From positions 124,001 through 188,000 of the forward strand of contig NZ_JACJRG010000007.1 of the NCBI RefSeq assembly GCF_014697125.1: 64,000 nt of DNA, written 5' to 3'. Positions 26,906 through 36,377 of this stretch are shown here, one piece after another; positions within the stretch are counted from its first letter, which is position 1, and every line of letters starts with the position of its first letter. The DNA is from Anabaena minutissima FACHB-250 (GTDB lineage Bacteria; Cyanobacteriota; Cyanobacteriia; Cyanobacteriales; Nostocaceae). Made by a program: the position numbers and the translations under genes. The notes beneath the pieces are model-generated. The model saw only the letters and a program-made list of their open reading frames with translations, was not told the origin of the DNA and ran no database searches.

Positions 26906-29158
26906 CTACTGAATTAAATTCACAACGTGACCAGAACGCAACCGCGTATTTTGCCAAGAACAAATTAACCCCAGACTTCCAGGATCAATCACAGGATTTT
27001 GGGGGAGCGATCGCACCCAATGATCCCTGATGTATCGTAATTCAAATAACTGCACGACTCCCAAATAGCGCACAGCCGGGAATTTTTGAAATAGCGTCAC
27101 AATATCAGAAGGATATACAGGACGACCAAAAGGCCAGCCTTTACCGTCATGTCCACCTGTGATGGGGTTCAGGAAGCGATAGAGAGCAACTCGCAATTTC
27201 CCTAACATTTCTTGTTGGGCGGAGGGGTTATTGTATTCTGGCTCTAGGGCGACTTCAGTTTGCACCGCTACACCAACATATTCCGGTGCTTGCAGTTTAA
27301 TTTGCACACCTAGTAACCGCCGTTCATCTAAGTAAGCCAAAATCTGACTGCGGAGTTGGGGGCTAAGACTCAATAATTCGGGGTCAATACCTTCAGCGCG
27401 AGCAATAGCATCAGTATTCGCTGATGGTACAACTAATAAGCGGACTGTCCCGGCTTCTTTGGTGGAATTCGGCGTTAAACAACGGACACGCGCCACTGCA
27501 CCAGAGCCAGCTTGCAGAGTTAGCACTTCAAAATCTTCAGGAGTGACAGCGCGATCGCGTGTGCGGAGCATCGCCGGGACTCGAATCACTGCATCTTCCA
27601 AAGATTCCGCATCCGCACCATTACGAGCCGGTGCATGATTAATCAATCGAGCAATATAAGGTACAGCCGTTTTCGCGACAGTAATTGTCCCCCGTTGCAC
27701 ATTCCCTTTCCGTCCCCCACCCGTGCGATAAGCCACCATCCGAATCACCGAACCACGCGTAGGTACAGCCCCATATTGACGCTCTAATTCCTCAGCATTG
27801 GGAATAAGTGCTGAGTTTTGAGTTCTAAGTCCTGAATTAGATTCACTACTCGGTACTCGGTACTCATTACTCAGCACTGAATCGTCCCCAGTCCCCAAGA
27901 CCTTCCTCCACTCAGTCTGCTGCTGAATTTGGGCTGGTTCACGAATTAAAGGGCCAAACTGGACTAAACCTGTGCGGGAATCAATAGTGTAGTGTCGATC
28001 TAAAGCCCCAGAATTAGCAAAATCCGTGACTTCATACCATGTCTGCGAAGATAAACTTCCTGGCGGTAATACTTCTATATGTTCATCTTCCCGACGATTT
28101 AACAAAGGGAACTGCTGTAATTGAAAAGTCTGTCCCGGTGTGCCGTCACTTTCGCCTAAAATTTCATCGTAAATCAACTCACTTTGGCTAGCTCCCACCG
28201 TACCGCCAATGGAGCGCACCGACAAACCCACAATCCGGGGAGAACAACTAAACCCTGGTTGATTGGGTTGGGGACTCGTGTAAACGCAACGTAGCCAACG
28301 CCCTTGGAAAGCCGTAAAAGTAGTCACAGGCCAAGATTGGGGTAAATGCAATACCACATCTGCACCCTGGAGAGGATTAGCACCTTGAGCCGCCAACTCA
28401 CTAAAACTGAAGCCTTTGGTACTATCGTCAGATTCTTGGAGTAAAACTGATACCCATTCCACACCATTCCAAGCTTCCCAGCGTCGCGGCGGTGCATCGG
28501 GGTTAATCCCGGTACTAGTGGCGGCTTCTCCCTTAAATTGCAGTGCTAAGACATTCCCTTCACACTGACATTCACCATCAATAACTATGTAAAAACTATT
28601 GCCAGGCTGGGGTTGTTCATCAAAAAAAGTTAATTCCCTACCGTACCACTGATCATCAGGACTGAGAGACCAGATATTAGTAAAGCGATCGCGTAAAATT
28701 GCAGGTGTAGTTTCTACAGTTTGGGCAGAGAGGAAATGGCGAATTTGGGGTTTATCAATAATTAAAGGTCGATCTGTAGTGAAAGCGATCGCTTCTTCCG
28801 TTTCCGTGCGTATCGTCGCCACCTCCACACCAGCCGGAATTGTATAGCTATCCGGTAAAGCCGCACTTAAATAAAAAGTAATATCAGCTAAAGCTGGCGC
28901 AGGTGCTTGCAAGCGCACCCCCAGCAATTCTAAAAAAGTAATGTAATTGCGCTTCGGTACTTGATTGAATCGCAGTAGCATTTGGTCAGTCAACCAAGCA
29001 AATAGCTCAATCAGCGTAATTCCCGGATCGCTAGGATTGTAGTTCGTCCATTCAGGACAATAGCGAGGAATCCGCAGCACACATTCATCGACCAAATCTT
29101 TAAACGTGCGATCGTCTAGATTTGACTTTGGTAACTTCGGTAAAAAATCAAATTCCAC
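26906..29158 (-). CDS. Baseplate J-like protein of a contractile injection system
   Basis: The 750-residue protein begins at a GTG (MEFDFLPKLPKSNLDD) and has the baseplate J features of extracellular contractile injection systems: RIPRYCPEWTNYNPSDPGITLIELFAWL near residues 30-60 and RDRAVTPEDFEVLTLQAGSGAVARVRCL near 540-565, then GHDGKGWPFGRPVYPSDIVTLFQ. It would form the baseplate wedge with gp25 and protein I. About 33 residues at 419-451 derive from an in-frame insertion of intergenic-type repeat DNA. Gene order gp25-J-I matches tail clusters, but sheath, tube, spike and ATPase genes are not nearby. Confidence 0.88.
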   Translation of the reverse strand: MEFDFLPKLPKSNLDDRTFKDLVDECVLRIPRYCPEWTNYNPSDPGITLIELFAWLTDQMLLRFNQVPKRNYITFLELLGVRLQAPAPALADITFYLSAALPDSYTIPAGVEVATIRTETEEAIAFTTDRPLIIDKPQIRHFLSAQTVETTPAILRDRFTNIWSLSPDDQWYGRELTFFDEQPQPGNSFYIVIDGECQCEGNVLALQFKGEAATSTGINPDAPPRRWEAWNGVEWVSVLLQESDDSTKGFSFSELAAQGANPLQGADVVLHLPQSWPVTTFTAFQGRWLRCVYTSPQPNQPGFSCSPRIVGLSVRSIGGTVGASQSELIYDEILGESDGTPGQTFQLQQFPLLNRREDEHIEVLPPGSLSSQTWYEVTDFANSGALDRHYTIDSRTGLVQFGPLIREPAQIQQQTEWRKVLGTGDDSVLSNEYRVPSSESNSGLRTQNSALIPNAEELERQYGAVPTRGSVIRMVAYRTGGGRKGNVQRGTITVAKTAVPYIARLINHAPARNGADAESLEDAVIRVPAMLRTRDRAVTPEDFEVLTLQAGSGAVARVRCLTPNSTKEAGTVRLLVVPSANTDAIARAEGIDPELLSLSPQLRSQILAYLDERRLLGVQIKLQAPEYVGVAVQTEVALEPEYNNPSAQQEMLGKLRVALYRFLNPITGGHDGKGWPFGRPVYPSDIVTLFQKFPAVRYLGVVQLFELRYIRDHWVRSLPQNPVIDPGSLGLICSWQNTRLRSGHVVNLIQ
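27805..27902. repeat. In-frame repeat insertion in baseplate J gene
   Basis: About 98 bases resemble intergenic short repeats: GTGCTGAGTTTTGAGTTCTA, two CTCGGTA units, ACTCATTACTCAGCACTGA and CCCCAGTCCCCA. They are translated as low-complexity Ser/Asn/Arg sequence (VPSSESNSGLRTQNSA) between two conserved parts. Confidence 0.75.
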
Positions 29159-29274
29159 AATAATATAGCCTGATTAAAAAACGTGTTGATTATCTTGGCA
29201 AAGAGACTGGGGACTGGGCAGAGAGATAATAGAAGAAATATAATTTTACAAATTTTGTATCTAATGACCATTAA

Positions 29275-29694
29275 TTATTGACTTTCCACCCCATTTACAT
29301 AAAAAGGAAAAACCAAACTGCGAGAATCATGAGTCTCTTTTGGATGATACTGAATATGAATATCTACCCGACCGCGTAACGGATCAGCTTCAGTAAAAAC
29401 TCCATCTAAAACAATTCGAGGCTCCCACATTTCCAAAGCTTCTTGGACGTGTAGGCGCAACAGTAATAAAGTTTGAGTATTCATCGGTGCAAAAGTTAAC
29501 TCAGACAACCGCGAACCAAAATTAGGCCGATACACCCGTTCACCCAAATCAGTACGCAGAATGAGCATAATCGACTCTTCAATGTTGCGTTCCTTGGTGC
29601 TGAGTTGCAAACCTCCCTGGACATTCACCCTGAGTGGAAAAGACCAGCCCGTGCCTAGATGACTACGATGCTGATTTTGATTGAATTCTGGCAT
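29275..29694 (-). CDS. gp25/GPW-like baseplate wedge protein
   Basis: This 139-residue protein matches the GPW/gp25 family of contractile tails: LGTGWSFPLRVNVQGG, ERNIEESIMLILRTDLGERVYRPNFGSRL and a DPLRGRVDIHIQY strand near the C-terminus. In phage T4 gp25 nucleates sheath assembly on the baseplate wedge. It is the first gene of the minus-strand row gp25, baseplate J, tail I-like, DUF4159-like, and the two Ig-like membrane proteins. Upstream (29695-29915) lies only an interspersed palindrome. Confidence 0.92.
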   Translation of the reverse strand: MPEFNQNQHRSHLGTGWSFPLRVNVQGGLQLSTKERNIEESIMLILRTDLGERVYRPNFGSRLSELTFAPMNTQTLLLLRLHVQEALEMWEPRIVLDGVFTEADPLRGRVDIHIQYHPKETHDSRSLVFPFYVNGVESQ

Positions 29695-29915
29695 GGTAAG
29701 TCAATGCTGACAAGCGTGTTTACGGTAATTTACGCTCATCTACAAAATCAACACTATTCGCCAAAAGTCTAGTTCAGTCATACAAATCAAAAATATCCCC
29801 CAGTACGATGTATTTTAAAATACAAATAATAGAGACGTAGCAGTGCTACGCAGAATTAATAAATATACAATTGCAGACATCCTAACTTAATACTCTCTTT
29901 GTAATCCAACTTTAT

Positions 29916-30584
<669 letters not shown>

Positions 30585-30668
30585 TTAATAAGCACAGGCA
30601 ATTTGCTGTCTAGAGATGACTTCAAACAGCAAGAATCAACAAATCAAGCTGTCATTAAGGGCTTTTAG

Positions 30669-31163
30669 TTAAAATCGCAACCCTACACCACCTTGAACAG
30701 AGACAGCTGCACCACCGCCATTACGGTAGGCATCAAAAGCGATAATGGCGTTACCAAACAGCACAGTATTACTATTAGGAACAGCGTAATCAACACCTGG
30801 TTGTAAGGCAAAACTAATTTTGTCTCCCACAGGAGAAGCACTATCACCACCTGTTAACACCAAGCCAGCTCCTAAATAAGCATCCGTTTGCCAATTCAGA
30901 GGCACATCATAGGAAACGGTAGGTACAACTGCCGTATTCTGACCAACTAAAGCTTGAGCGCGAAAAGAAATTGGTGCTTCTAAAAGCTTATAGCGAAAAG
31001 CCAACACCCCACCAACTTGTACACTATCGGTTATGCCAACAGTCGGCCCTATACCTACGTAACTACCATATGCCACTTGAGCCTGTGCTGGCTGAGTATT
31101 GATAGCCAAACTCAATATTGAAATTGCGCCTAAAGCCGTAACTAAATGAGGTATATATTTCAT
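30669..31163 (-). CDS. Small beta-barrel-like outer-membrane protein
   Basis: Start is set at MKYIPHLVTA because GGAG lies eight bases upstream; a longer frame adds five residues. The 164-residue product has a signal peptide ending AQA near residue 29, then alternating hydrophobic/polar strands (VQVGGVLAFRYKL, ISFRAQALVGQ, TDAYLGAGLVL, AAVSVQGGVGLRF) and a C-terminal Phe, the signature of an outer-membrane beta barrel. Probable size is eight strands. No family name is recognised. Confidence 0.75.
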   Translation of the reverse strand: MKYIPHLVTALGAISILSLAINTQPAQAQVAYGSYVGIGPTVGITDSVQVGGVLAFRYKLLEAPISFRAQALVGQNTAVVPTVSYDVPLNWQTDAYLGAGLVLTGGDSASPVGDKISFALQPGVDYAVPNSNTVLFGNAIIAFDAYRNGGGAAVSVQGGVGLRF

Positions 31164-31263
31164 CACCCAACTCCTCACACTGTCTTAGATTTACCAAGTT
31201 TAATTTAATACTTATGCTAAAGGCAAAAATGATTTTTTAGTGAGGACAAATCAATTCAAAATT

Positions 31264-31327
31264 CTACTCCTTCGGAGTAGGCTTACGCCTGCGTAGCAAA
31301 GCAAGCGACTCGTTAGCGTCACGCAGT
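31264..31327. repeat. GC-rich interspersed palindromes
   Basis: CTACTCC-TTC-GGAGTAG is followed by GGCTTACGCCTGCGTAGCAA and GCGACTCGTTAGCGTCACGC, modules that recur in related form at about 25680-25710. They lie between two minus-strand genes. Confidence 0.7.
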
Positions 31328-31410
31328 GAAGAATTCCTAGGAATTGGGAATCATCAGTTATCAAGTGACTGATAACTGATTTAACTCCCTTGTCTCCCCT
31401 ACACCCTAAC

Positions 31411-33579
31411 TTACGGACACACGGGATGAATACCGCCTTGAGTACAAATATAAGCAATTTGTCTATCCTCTAAGTTTTTGGCTTGAGAAAAGTCTACGCC
31501 TTTAACTACCGCAGATATTGCGCCGATGTCTGGGGTTTGTACAAATTGATCTGCTGGGTCTTGTCTATTGGGGGTAAGAATCGCCCCCTTGAAATTAGCC
31601 CCGGCTACATTTGCTCCTCGTAAATCAACCAGACTCAAGTCGGCATTTTGCAAGTTAGCATTTTCTAACTGGGCAGAGCGTAAAATCGCACCCGTCATAC
31701 GAGTCGCACTCAGGTTAGCATTACTGAGATTAGCCCGTTCCAAATCTGCGCCGGAGAGGTCTGAAGCTTGCCAATCAGTTTTACTTAAGTTAGCAAATGA
31801 CAACTGAGTACCGATCGCAATCACGCGACCAAGACGCGCACCATATAAGTTCGCATCTTTAAATTTAGCATCTCCTAGGTCTGCACCAGTTAGGCTGGCG
31901 TTTTCTAGAACTGCACCGCGTAAATCAGCCCCGACTAACTGCCCACTGCTGAGGTTAGCACCAACTAGACGTGCATTAGCTAAATTAGCTCGGTTGAGGG
32001 TAGCACGACTTAAATCGCTACCAGTCATGATGACACGACTGAGGTTAGCATCAGTGAAATTGGCTTGTTTCATCTGAGCCTGGGTTAAATCAGACACTAT
32101 ATCGTCGTAAGTGTCAAAGCGTCCATCTTCACCGGCACTGCGGAAACGACTACCTTTAAAGTTAGCTTGGTTGAGATTGGCCGATTTCAACTTGATTCCT
32201 GATAAATCAGTGTTTTCGAGTACCAAGTTAAAAAAGGAACTACCAGGAGTGCCACTTTGACCTAATTGGACGCGGCTGAGATCCAGACCTTGGGTTTGAC
32301 CGCTATAAACACTGAGAATTTTGTTGATGGTTTGCTGGTTGATTTGTAACCGCTTTTGTCTTACTTCCCGTTCTGGAGATGTGCTGCTGATAGACTGTAA
32401 CTCGCCGGACAAAAACTGATTTTTGTTGTGTAATTCGGTAATTGCGGGAATACCAACACTGATGAGTGCTTGCTGAATGGTATCTATCAGGATGGGGTTG
32501 GTTTCATTCACCATCATATCAGCCAAAAACTGGATAGACTGCTGATCATTGAGACTACCCATAGCAAGGATTAAGCTTTGGCGTTCTTGCAGGCTAGCCG
32601 TAGAGTCAGGACTTAATCGTTTAACCAGTGCCAAAAACTGCTGACTGTTGATTTTCTGAGATTCCTGATTGCTTTGCTGAGTCTGGAGATAAACTTGTGT
32701 GCCAATTAAAGTAGCCAGCACCGCCGTCATACTTGTGAGTGCTACCCCAAACAAAGTCAGGCTGGGATTTTGCTGCATCCGCCGCCACAATGATATTAAA
32801 TTACTGTCATCTGGAGTAATGGCTATTGCGGCTGTTGCTAGTGCCTCATTTTCCTTTGGTGTAGCAGTCTGGCTACTGCTAACGGGTAAATTCCGGGCAT
32901 TATTTACGACATCTGCCGAGGGTACAGAACGATGGGCATCAACGACATAAGTACCAGCTAGCCAATCATGTAATGCTTTGCGTCCCCGGCGTGCTGGTAA
33001 GGCTAAACCTTCGCCTAGTACCATCAATACTGCTAAAGATGTGAATAATCCTAAATTGGGGAAGGCGAAACTATAACGCCAGAGAATGTAGGCAATGGAC
33101 ATAGGCACAGTCAAGCGGCCAATACCTTCACGGACAAATACAGCTGCTAAACCTGGTGGTGTACCTTCTTCGTTGACAACCCGGACACCAAACCAACGCT
33201 TAGGTAGGGTACTTCCGGTTTTTGCCAGTAAATATAATTGCCACCAAGATAGGACTGTAGGCGCGAATAAAGCTACTGTCCATAGAAAATTAGTCGGCCA
33301 AGCCACATTGCGAATGCCATAGCTTGCAGGTAACGCCAATGGACGTGCGATCGCTCTTTCTGTTACTACTAGTACAGGGTTAAGTGGGACTCGATTGATA
33401 TCGCTGCGAGAATTGGCATACACGCCCAAGCCGAAGGGAACTAGCCCACTGGCAACTAAAAGAGCAATTTCTGCCGTCCAAGCTGCAAACCGCCTTGTGA
33501 CTAGCGAATTAGTTTTTTCTGTATTTTTTGTGCGGTTAGATTGATTAGTATTATTTTTTTTTACAATTGGGGTTGCCAT
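31411..33579 (-). CDS. RDD-family membrane protein with pentapeptide repeats
   Basis: The 722-residue protein starts with an RDD domain (about 30-215) carrying membrane segments (EIALLVASGLVPFGLGVYA and others) and ending in GRKALHDWLAGTYVV. A further membrane segment near 275-295 (LTLFGVALTSMTAVLATLIG) is followed by a helical region, and residues about 440-690 are pentapeptide repeats (SNLSATRMTGAILRSAQLEN and similar) that fold as a quadrilateral beta helix. A PVCP tail ends the protein. RDD proteins are possible transporters or channels; the beta helix would face the cytoplasm as a scaffold. The start has AAAGGGA about eight bases upstream. Confidence 0.88.
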   Translation of the reverse strand: MATPIVKKNNTNQSNRTKNTEKTNSLVTRRFAAWTAEIALLVASGLVPFGLGVYANSRSDINRVPLNPVLVVTERAIARPLALPASYGIRNVAWPTNFLWTVALFAPTVLSWWQLYLLAKTGSTLPKRWFGVRVVNEEGTPPGLAAVFVREGIGRLTVPMSIAYILWRYSFAFPNLGLFTSLAVLMVLGEGLALPARRGRKALHDWLAGTYVVDAHRSVPSADVVNNARNLPVSSSQTATPKENEALATAAIAITPDDSNLISLWRRMQQNPSLTLFGVALTSMTAVLATLIGTQVYLQTQQSNQESQKINSQQFLALVKRLSPDSTASLQERQSLILAMGSLNDQQSIQFLADMMVNETNPILIDTIQQALISVGIPAITELHNKNQFLSGELQSISSTSPEREVRQKRLQINQQTINKILSVYSGQTQGLDLSRVQLGQSGTPGSSFFNLVLENTDLSGIKLKSANLNQANFKGSRFRSAGEDGRFDTYDDIVSDLTQAQMKQANFTDANLSRVIMTGSDLSRATLNRANLANARLVGANLSSGQLVGADLRGAVLENASLTGADLGDAKFKDANLYGARLGRVIAIGTQLSFANLSKTDWQASDLSGADLERANLSNANLSATRMTGAILRSAQLENANLQNADLSLVDLRGANVAGANFKGAILTPNRQDPADQFVQTPDIGAISAVVKGVDFSQAKNLEDRQIAYICTQGGIHPVCP

Positions 33580-33616
33580 TAGATAATTCCCTTTAATTTA
33601 TTTTTGTGCCGCTTGG

Positions 33617-33664
33617 GAGTGCTGAGTGCTGAGTAGTGAGTGCTGAGTAGTGAGTAGTGAGTAG
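33617..33664. repeat. Heptamer tandem repeats
   Basis: Seven-base GTGCTGA/GTAGTGA units are followed by CCCCCTGCTTCCCCTGC and CCCCAGT runs up to 33755. Frames that cross this region on the minus strand are repeat translations, not genes. Confidence 0.9.
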
Positions 33665-33770
33665 GTAGGCATTGTATTTTTCTCCCCCTGCTTCCCCTGC
33701 TTTCTTTTCCCCCTGTCCCCAGTCGCCAATCCCCAGTCCCCAGTCCCCAGTATCGAGTCCCCCACAACGG

Positions 33771-34100
33771 CTATTTATTTTGTGCGTTACCAGATACAAA
33801 AAATTTGTATCCAACATACACTAAACCAGCTAACAGTGCCAGACTTAGAGCAGATACGACTAGTTTCAGCACCATTTGCACAATTGACAAGCCTAATAAG
33901 GCTGCCACACCTACAAATACGAGCTTGCTTGTCCCTGATAAGTTTTGAAACCAGAGTTTTCCTCTTTCTAACTGCTGTTTCCAATTGAGCCAACTAAACT
34001 GGGAAGTCTGTTGTGGTGCTGACTTTGGAGATGCAGAATTAAGATCAGCCTCCAATTGTTGGAGGCGACGTTGTAAGTCTTCTTCTGATTGAGGATTCAT
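33771..34100 (-). CDS. Small coiled-coil membrane protein, unknown function
   Basis: This 109-residue protein has an N-terminal charged helix (EEDLQRRLQQLEADLN), a Trp-containing amphipathic stretch (FSWLNWKQQLERGKLWFQNL) and one or two membrane segments (KLVFVGVAALLGLSIVQMVL and ALSLALLAGLVYVGYKFFV). AGG lies about nine bases before the ATG. It is likely a thylakoid or plasma-membrane protein with a cytoplasmic N-terminus. No family name is recognised. Confidence 0.8.
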   Translation of the reverse strand: MNPQSEEDLQRRLQQLEADLNSASPKSAPQQTSQFSWLNWKQQLERGKLWFQNLSGTSKLVFVGVAALLGLSIVQMVLKLVVSALSLALLAGLVYVGYKFFVSGNAQNK

Positions 34101-34672
34101 GATTTTTTACCTCAGCTAATACACTTTATGGAACAATAAACCCACGAAATTCTATTCATGAGAATTCACGCAAGTAAAATTCAAAATCAGGTTAAATTTA
34201 CTACTTTGCATTGTAAATTGCGGCGTAAGATTGGCGTACCCACCCACCATAGGTGTTGGCGCAGCCTACCGTAGGTCATCGCCATTTTCCCAAATTTGTA
34301 ATTTTTCGTCCCTGCATCAGTCCCCATTATTATCTAGTGGTTTTGTTTGTGATTTTAGCTAATGTCTTAGTGTCAAGTACCTTTTTCTGTCGGTAAAATT
34401 AACTATTGGCTCTTGTTGTTGGGTTTAGCTGTCACCATTCCTAACTCAAGTTCTATAAATTAAGAATTTTATTAATTCTGTAGATATATACTTAAATTAT
34501 TCTCGGTTTCCTAATAATTTATTCACTTCATGTAATTTTCATACTTTAGTTATACATAGTTAAATAAATTTATAAAATTTTATACATAACTACTCAGGAA
34601 CAACGCCTATTAATCAGCGTCTCTGAAATTAGAAGGTTTATAACAAAAATTATGTTGAGATACTGATAAATT
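34101..34672. other. Gap upstream of secreted protein gene
   Basis: Holds a GC-rich interspersed segment (about 34230-34290, with ACCATAGGTGTTGGCGCAGC) and then about 300 bases of AT-rich DNA before the plus-strand gene at 34673. No coding frame is supported. Confidence 0.55.
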
Positions 34673-35140
34673 ATGAATACTATTAATGTATCGAAAGTTA
34701 TTTTTACTACACTGGTAACAAGTGTAGTGCTTACGGAAGCGATCGCCTTATTTGGGGCGCAGCCTATCTTGGCTCAAACACCCATGATTCAAATGAGTCG
34801 TAACTTAAGTTCAGATCCATTAGTTGTCAATGGTACATCCGACAAAACTGTTCCTAGCAACTGTGGTAATATCACTGCTACACCTAATCAAGTCATCAGA
34901 GTGACAGAGGCTTTACCCTATCTGCGAGTTACAGCTAAAAGCCCAGTAGGAAAAACCACGTTGTTGATTTATGGGCCTGGAGGACGTTTTTGCGTTATGG
35001 CAGATAGTTTATCTGATAGCTACCCTGAATTATCAGGTTATTGGATACCAGGCGATTACTCAGTCAATGTAGGTAATTTATCTCACAAAGAGTATAGCTA
35101 CACCATTGAAATTTCGCAACAAAAGAAACCAAAAAAGTAG
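34673..35140 (+). CDS. Secreted beta-rich protein, unknown function
   Basis: The 155-residue protein has a signal peptide (VIFTTLVTSVVLTEAIALFG, cleavage near AQPILAQ at about 35). The mature part is beta-rich with two Cys (SNCGNI and GRFCVM) that could form a disulfide, a TLLIYGPGGRFCVMAD segment, and GYWIPGDYSVNVGNL, and ends with a basic KKPKK tail. This looks like a pre-peptidase C-terminal-like or other beta-sandwich domain, but I cannot assign a family. The stop is followed at once by tandem repeats. Confidence 0.75.
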   Translation: MNTINVSKVIFTTLVTSVVLTEAIALFGAQPILAQTPMIQMSRNLSSDPLVVNGTSDKTVPSNCGNITATPNQVIRVTEALPYLRVTAKSPVGKTTLLIYGPGGRFCVMADSLSDSYPELSGYWIPGDYSVNVGNLSHKEYSYTIEISQQKKPKK

Positions 35141-35154
35141 GGATTGGGGATTGG

Positions 35155-35280
35155 GTACTGGGGGAAAAGAAAGCAGGGGAAGCAGGGGAAGCAGGGGGAG
35201 CAGGGGGAGAAAAATACAATGCCTACCTACTCACTACTCACTACTCACTACTCACTACTCACTACTCACTACTCACTACT
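35155..35280. repeat. Tandem repeat arrays
   Basis: GGGGAAGCAGG-type units (about 35158-35208) are followed by about eight TACTCAC heptamers (35227-35280) that run up to the stop codon of the converging gene at 35280. Confidence 0.9.
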
Positions 35281-35696
35281 CATGCTAACCTTTCAGGAAC
35301 TCGACGATGATCTCTCAGTGGTGCTTTCATCCATTGGAAAGCTACAAGATTTAATAACAAACCAATCAAAAACAATAGCAGCATTAATGTGATTTGATAC
35401 CAGATCACTTGGGGTAACAGTACGTCTACTACCAAATGAATTAAATTGAGGACGCTGTAGAATACAGTCAATCCAAAGTGAATTACTCTATAGCGTCGAT
35501 TATCAGTAAAAACAGTAGCAATTATTGCCAACATTGGTAGGGCGAAAAAGCCTAACATCAACCACATAATTCCTGATATTTGATTGATTGATGTAGCTGT
35601 ATGAGATTCAATTACATTCAATCCGTGAAAAAGTGGCATTAAACCCAATTGGGTATGAAACAGTGTTCCTAGGAGGAATACTATCCACAGAGCCAT
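35280..35696 (-). CDS. Four-helix integral membrane protein
   Basis: I start at MALWIVFLLG because AGGA lies eight bases upstream; an ATG 27 bases earlier has no ribosome site. The 138-residue product has four membrane segments (ALWIVFLLGTLFHTQLG, IMWLMLGFFALPMLAIIATVF, VIHFGLTVFYSVLNLIHLVVD, ITLMLLLFLIGLLLNLVAF) and a basic tail. No motif identifies its job. Its 3' end touches the TACTCAC repeat array. Confidence 0.75.
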   Translation of the reverse strand: MALWIVFLLGTLFHTQLGLMPLFHGLNVIESHTATSINQISGIMWLMLGFFALPMLAIIATVFTDNRRYRVIHFGLTVFYSVLNLIHLVVDVLLPQVIWYQITLMLLLFLIGLLLNLVAFQWMKAPLRDHRRVPERLA

Positions 35697-35737
35697 GATT
35701 TTTTCCTGATAATTATTGGACATATGCTGGCCATTTT

Positions 35738-36220
35738 TTATAACTTATAACCAATGCGACGGAGTAAGTTATGCCGGGCGTTCACATCCTCTGTTGTCTC
35801 TATGCCTTTGGGTGAAAAACCATCAATCACCCCAAGAATACCTCTCCCTTGCTCGGTTTCGGCTACGATTACCTGCACGGGATTAGCTGTGGCGCAGTAA
35901 ATTGTACAGACTTCTGGACATTGCTTAATAGCATTGAGGAAATTAATAGGATAGGCTTGTTTGAGTAAAATAATAAAGCTGTGACCTGCACCTACAGCTT
36001 GAGCATTTTTTGTGGCTATTTCTTCTAAGGATAGATCATTACCAGCAATTCTAATCAAGCAATCTCCTGATGCTTCACAAAAGGCAATACCAAATTTAAC
36101 TTGAGAGGATATCCCCACCATAATTTCATATAGGTCTTCTACGGTTTTGATAAAGTGGGTTTGCCCAAAGATGAGGTTACAATTTTCAGGAATTTCCAGG
36201 TTAACTGATTTAAGTTCCAT
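35738..36220 (-). CDS. Adenosine-specific kinase family protein (PF04008)
   Basis: Starting at [20 protein letters not shown] (160 residues), the sequence matches the Adenosine_kin family: [90 protein letters not shown]. The family was described from an archaeal structure as an adenosine-specific kinase; its role in bacteria is not established. A frame-open start 42 bases upstream lacks family similarity. Confidence 0.9.
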   Translation of the reverse strand: MELKSVNLEIPENCNLIFGQTHFIKTVEDLYEIMVGISSQVKFGIAFCEASGDCLIRIAGNDLSLEEIATKNAQAVGAGHSFIILLKQAYPINFLNAIKQCPEVCTIYCATANPVQVIVAETEQGRGILGVIDGFSPKGIETTEDVNARHNLLRRIGYKL

Positions 36221-36306
36221 GTGGCTTTGAATTGGGTGGTGTAGTATTTCACTTAATATCAAATATTGATTTTGTTGGTGTTGTTAAATTAAATTAGGAA
36301 AAGTTC

Positions 36307-36377
36307 ACGCAGAGGCGCGGAGGTAGGGAGGTACAGAGGCGTGTAAGATAAAACAAATTCTCTGCGTGCCTCTGCGT
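36307..36377. repeat. Inverted repeat after GH65 gene
   Basis: ACGCAGAGGC (36307-36316) and GCCTCTGCGT (36368-36377) are perfect inverted ends of a 71-bp element adjoining the GH65 stop codon. It can fold as a long hairpin and may end the susA-GH65 transcript. ACGCAGAGGCGC modules are a common Nostoc interspersed repeat. Confidence 0.7.

Noticed and set aside
16870..29694. Type VI secretion system or complete prophage
   Set aside because: No sheath, tube, ClpV, TssJLM, capsid, terminase or integrase genes. The gp25/J/I set with Ig-like membrane proteins fits an incomplete contractile injection locus better.
29700..29915. Frameshifted continuation of hemB
   Set aside because: I read all three minus-strand frames after the stop and saw no FYGPF or MVKPA segment, so the 3' end is deleted rather than shifted.
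33579..33817. Minus-strand frames between the RDD gene and the small membrane protein
   Set aside because: Both are translations of heptamer and CCCCAGT repeats that also overlap the real gene starting at 34100.
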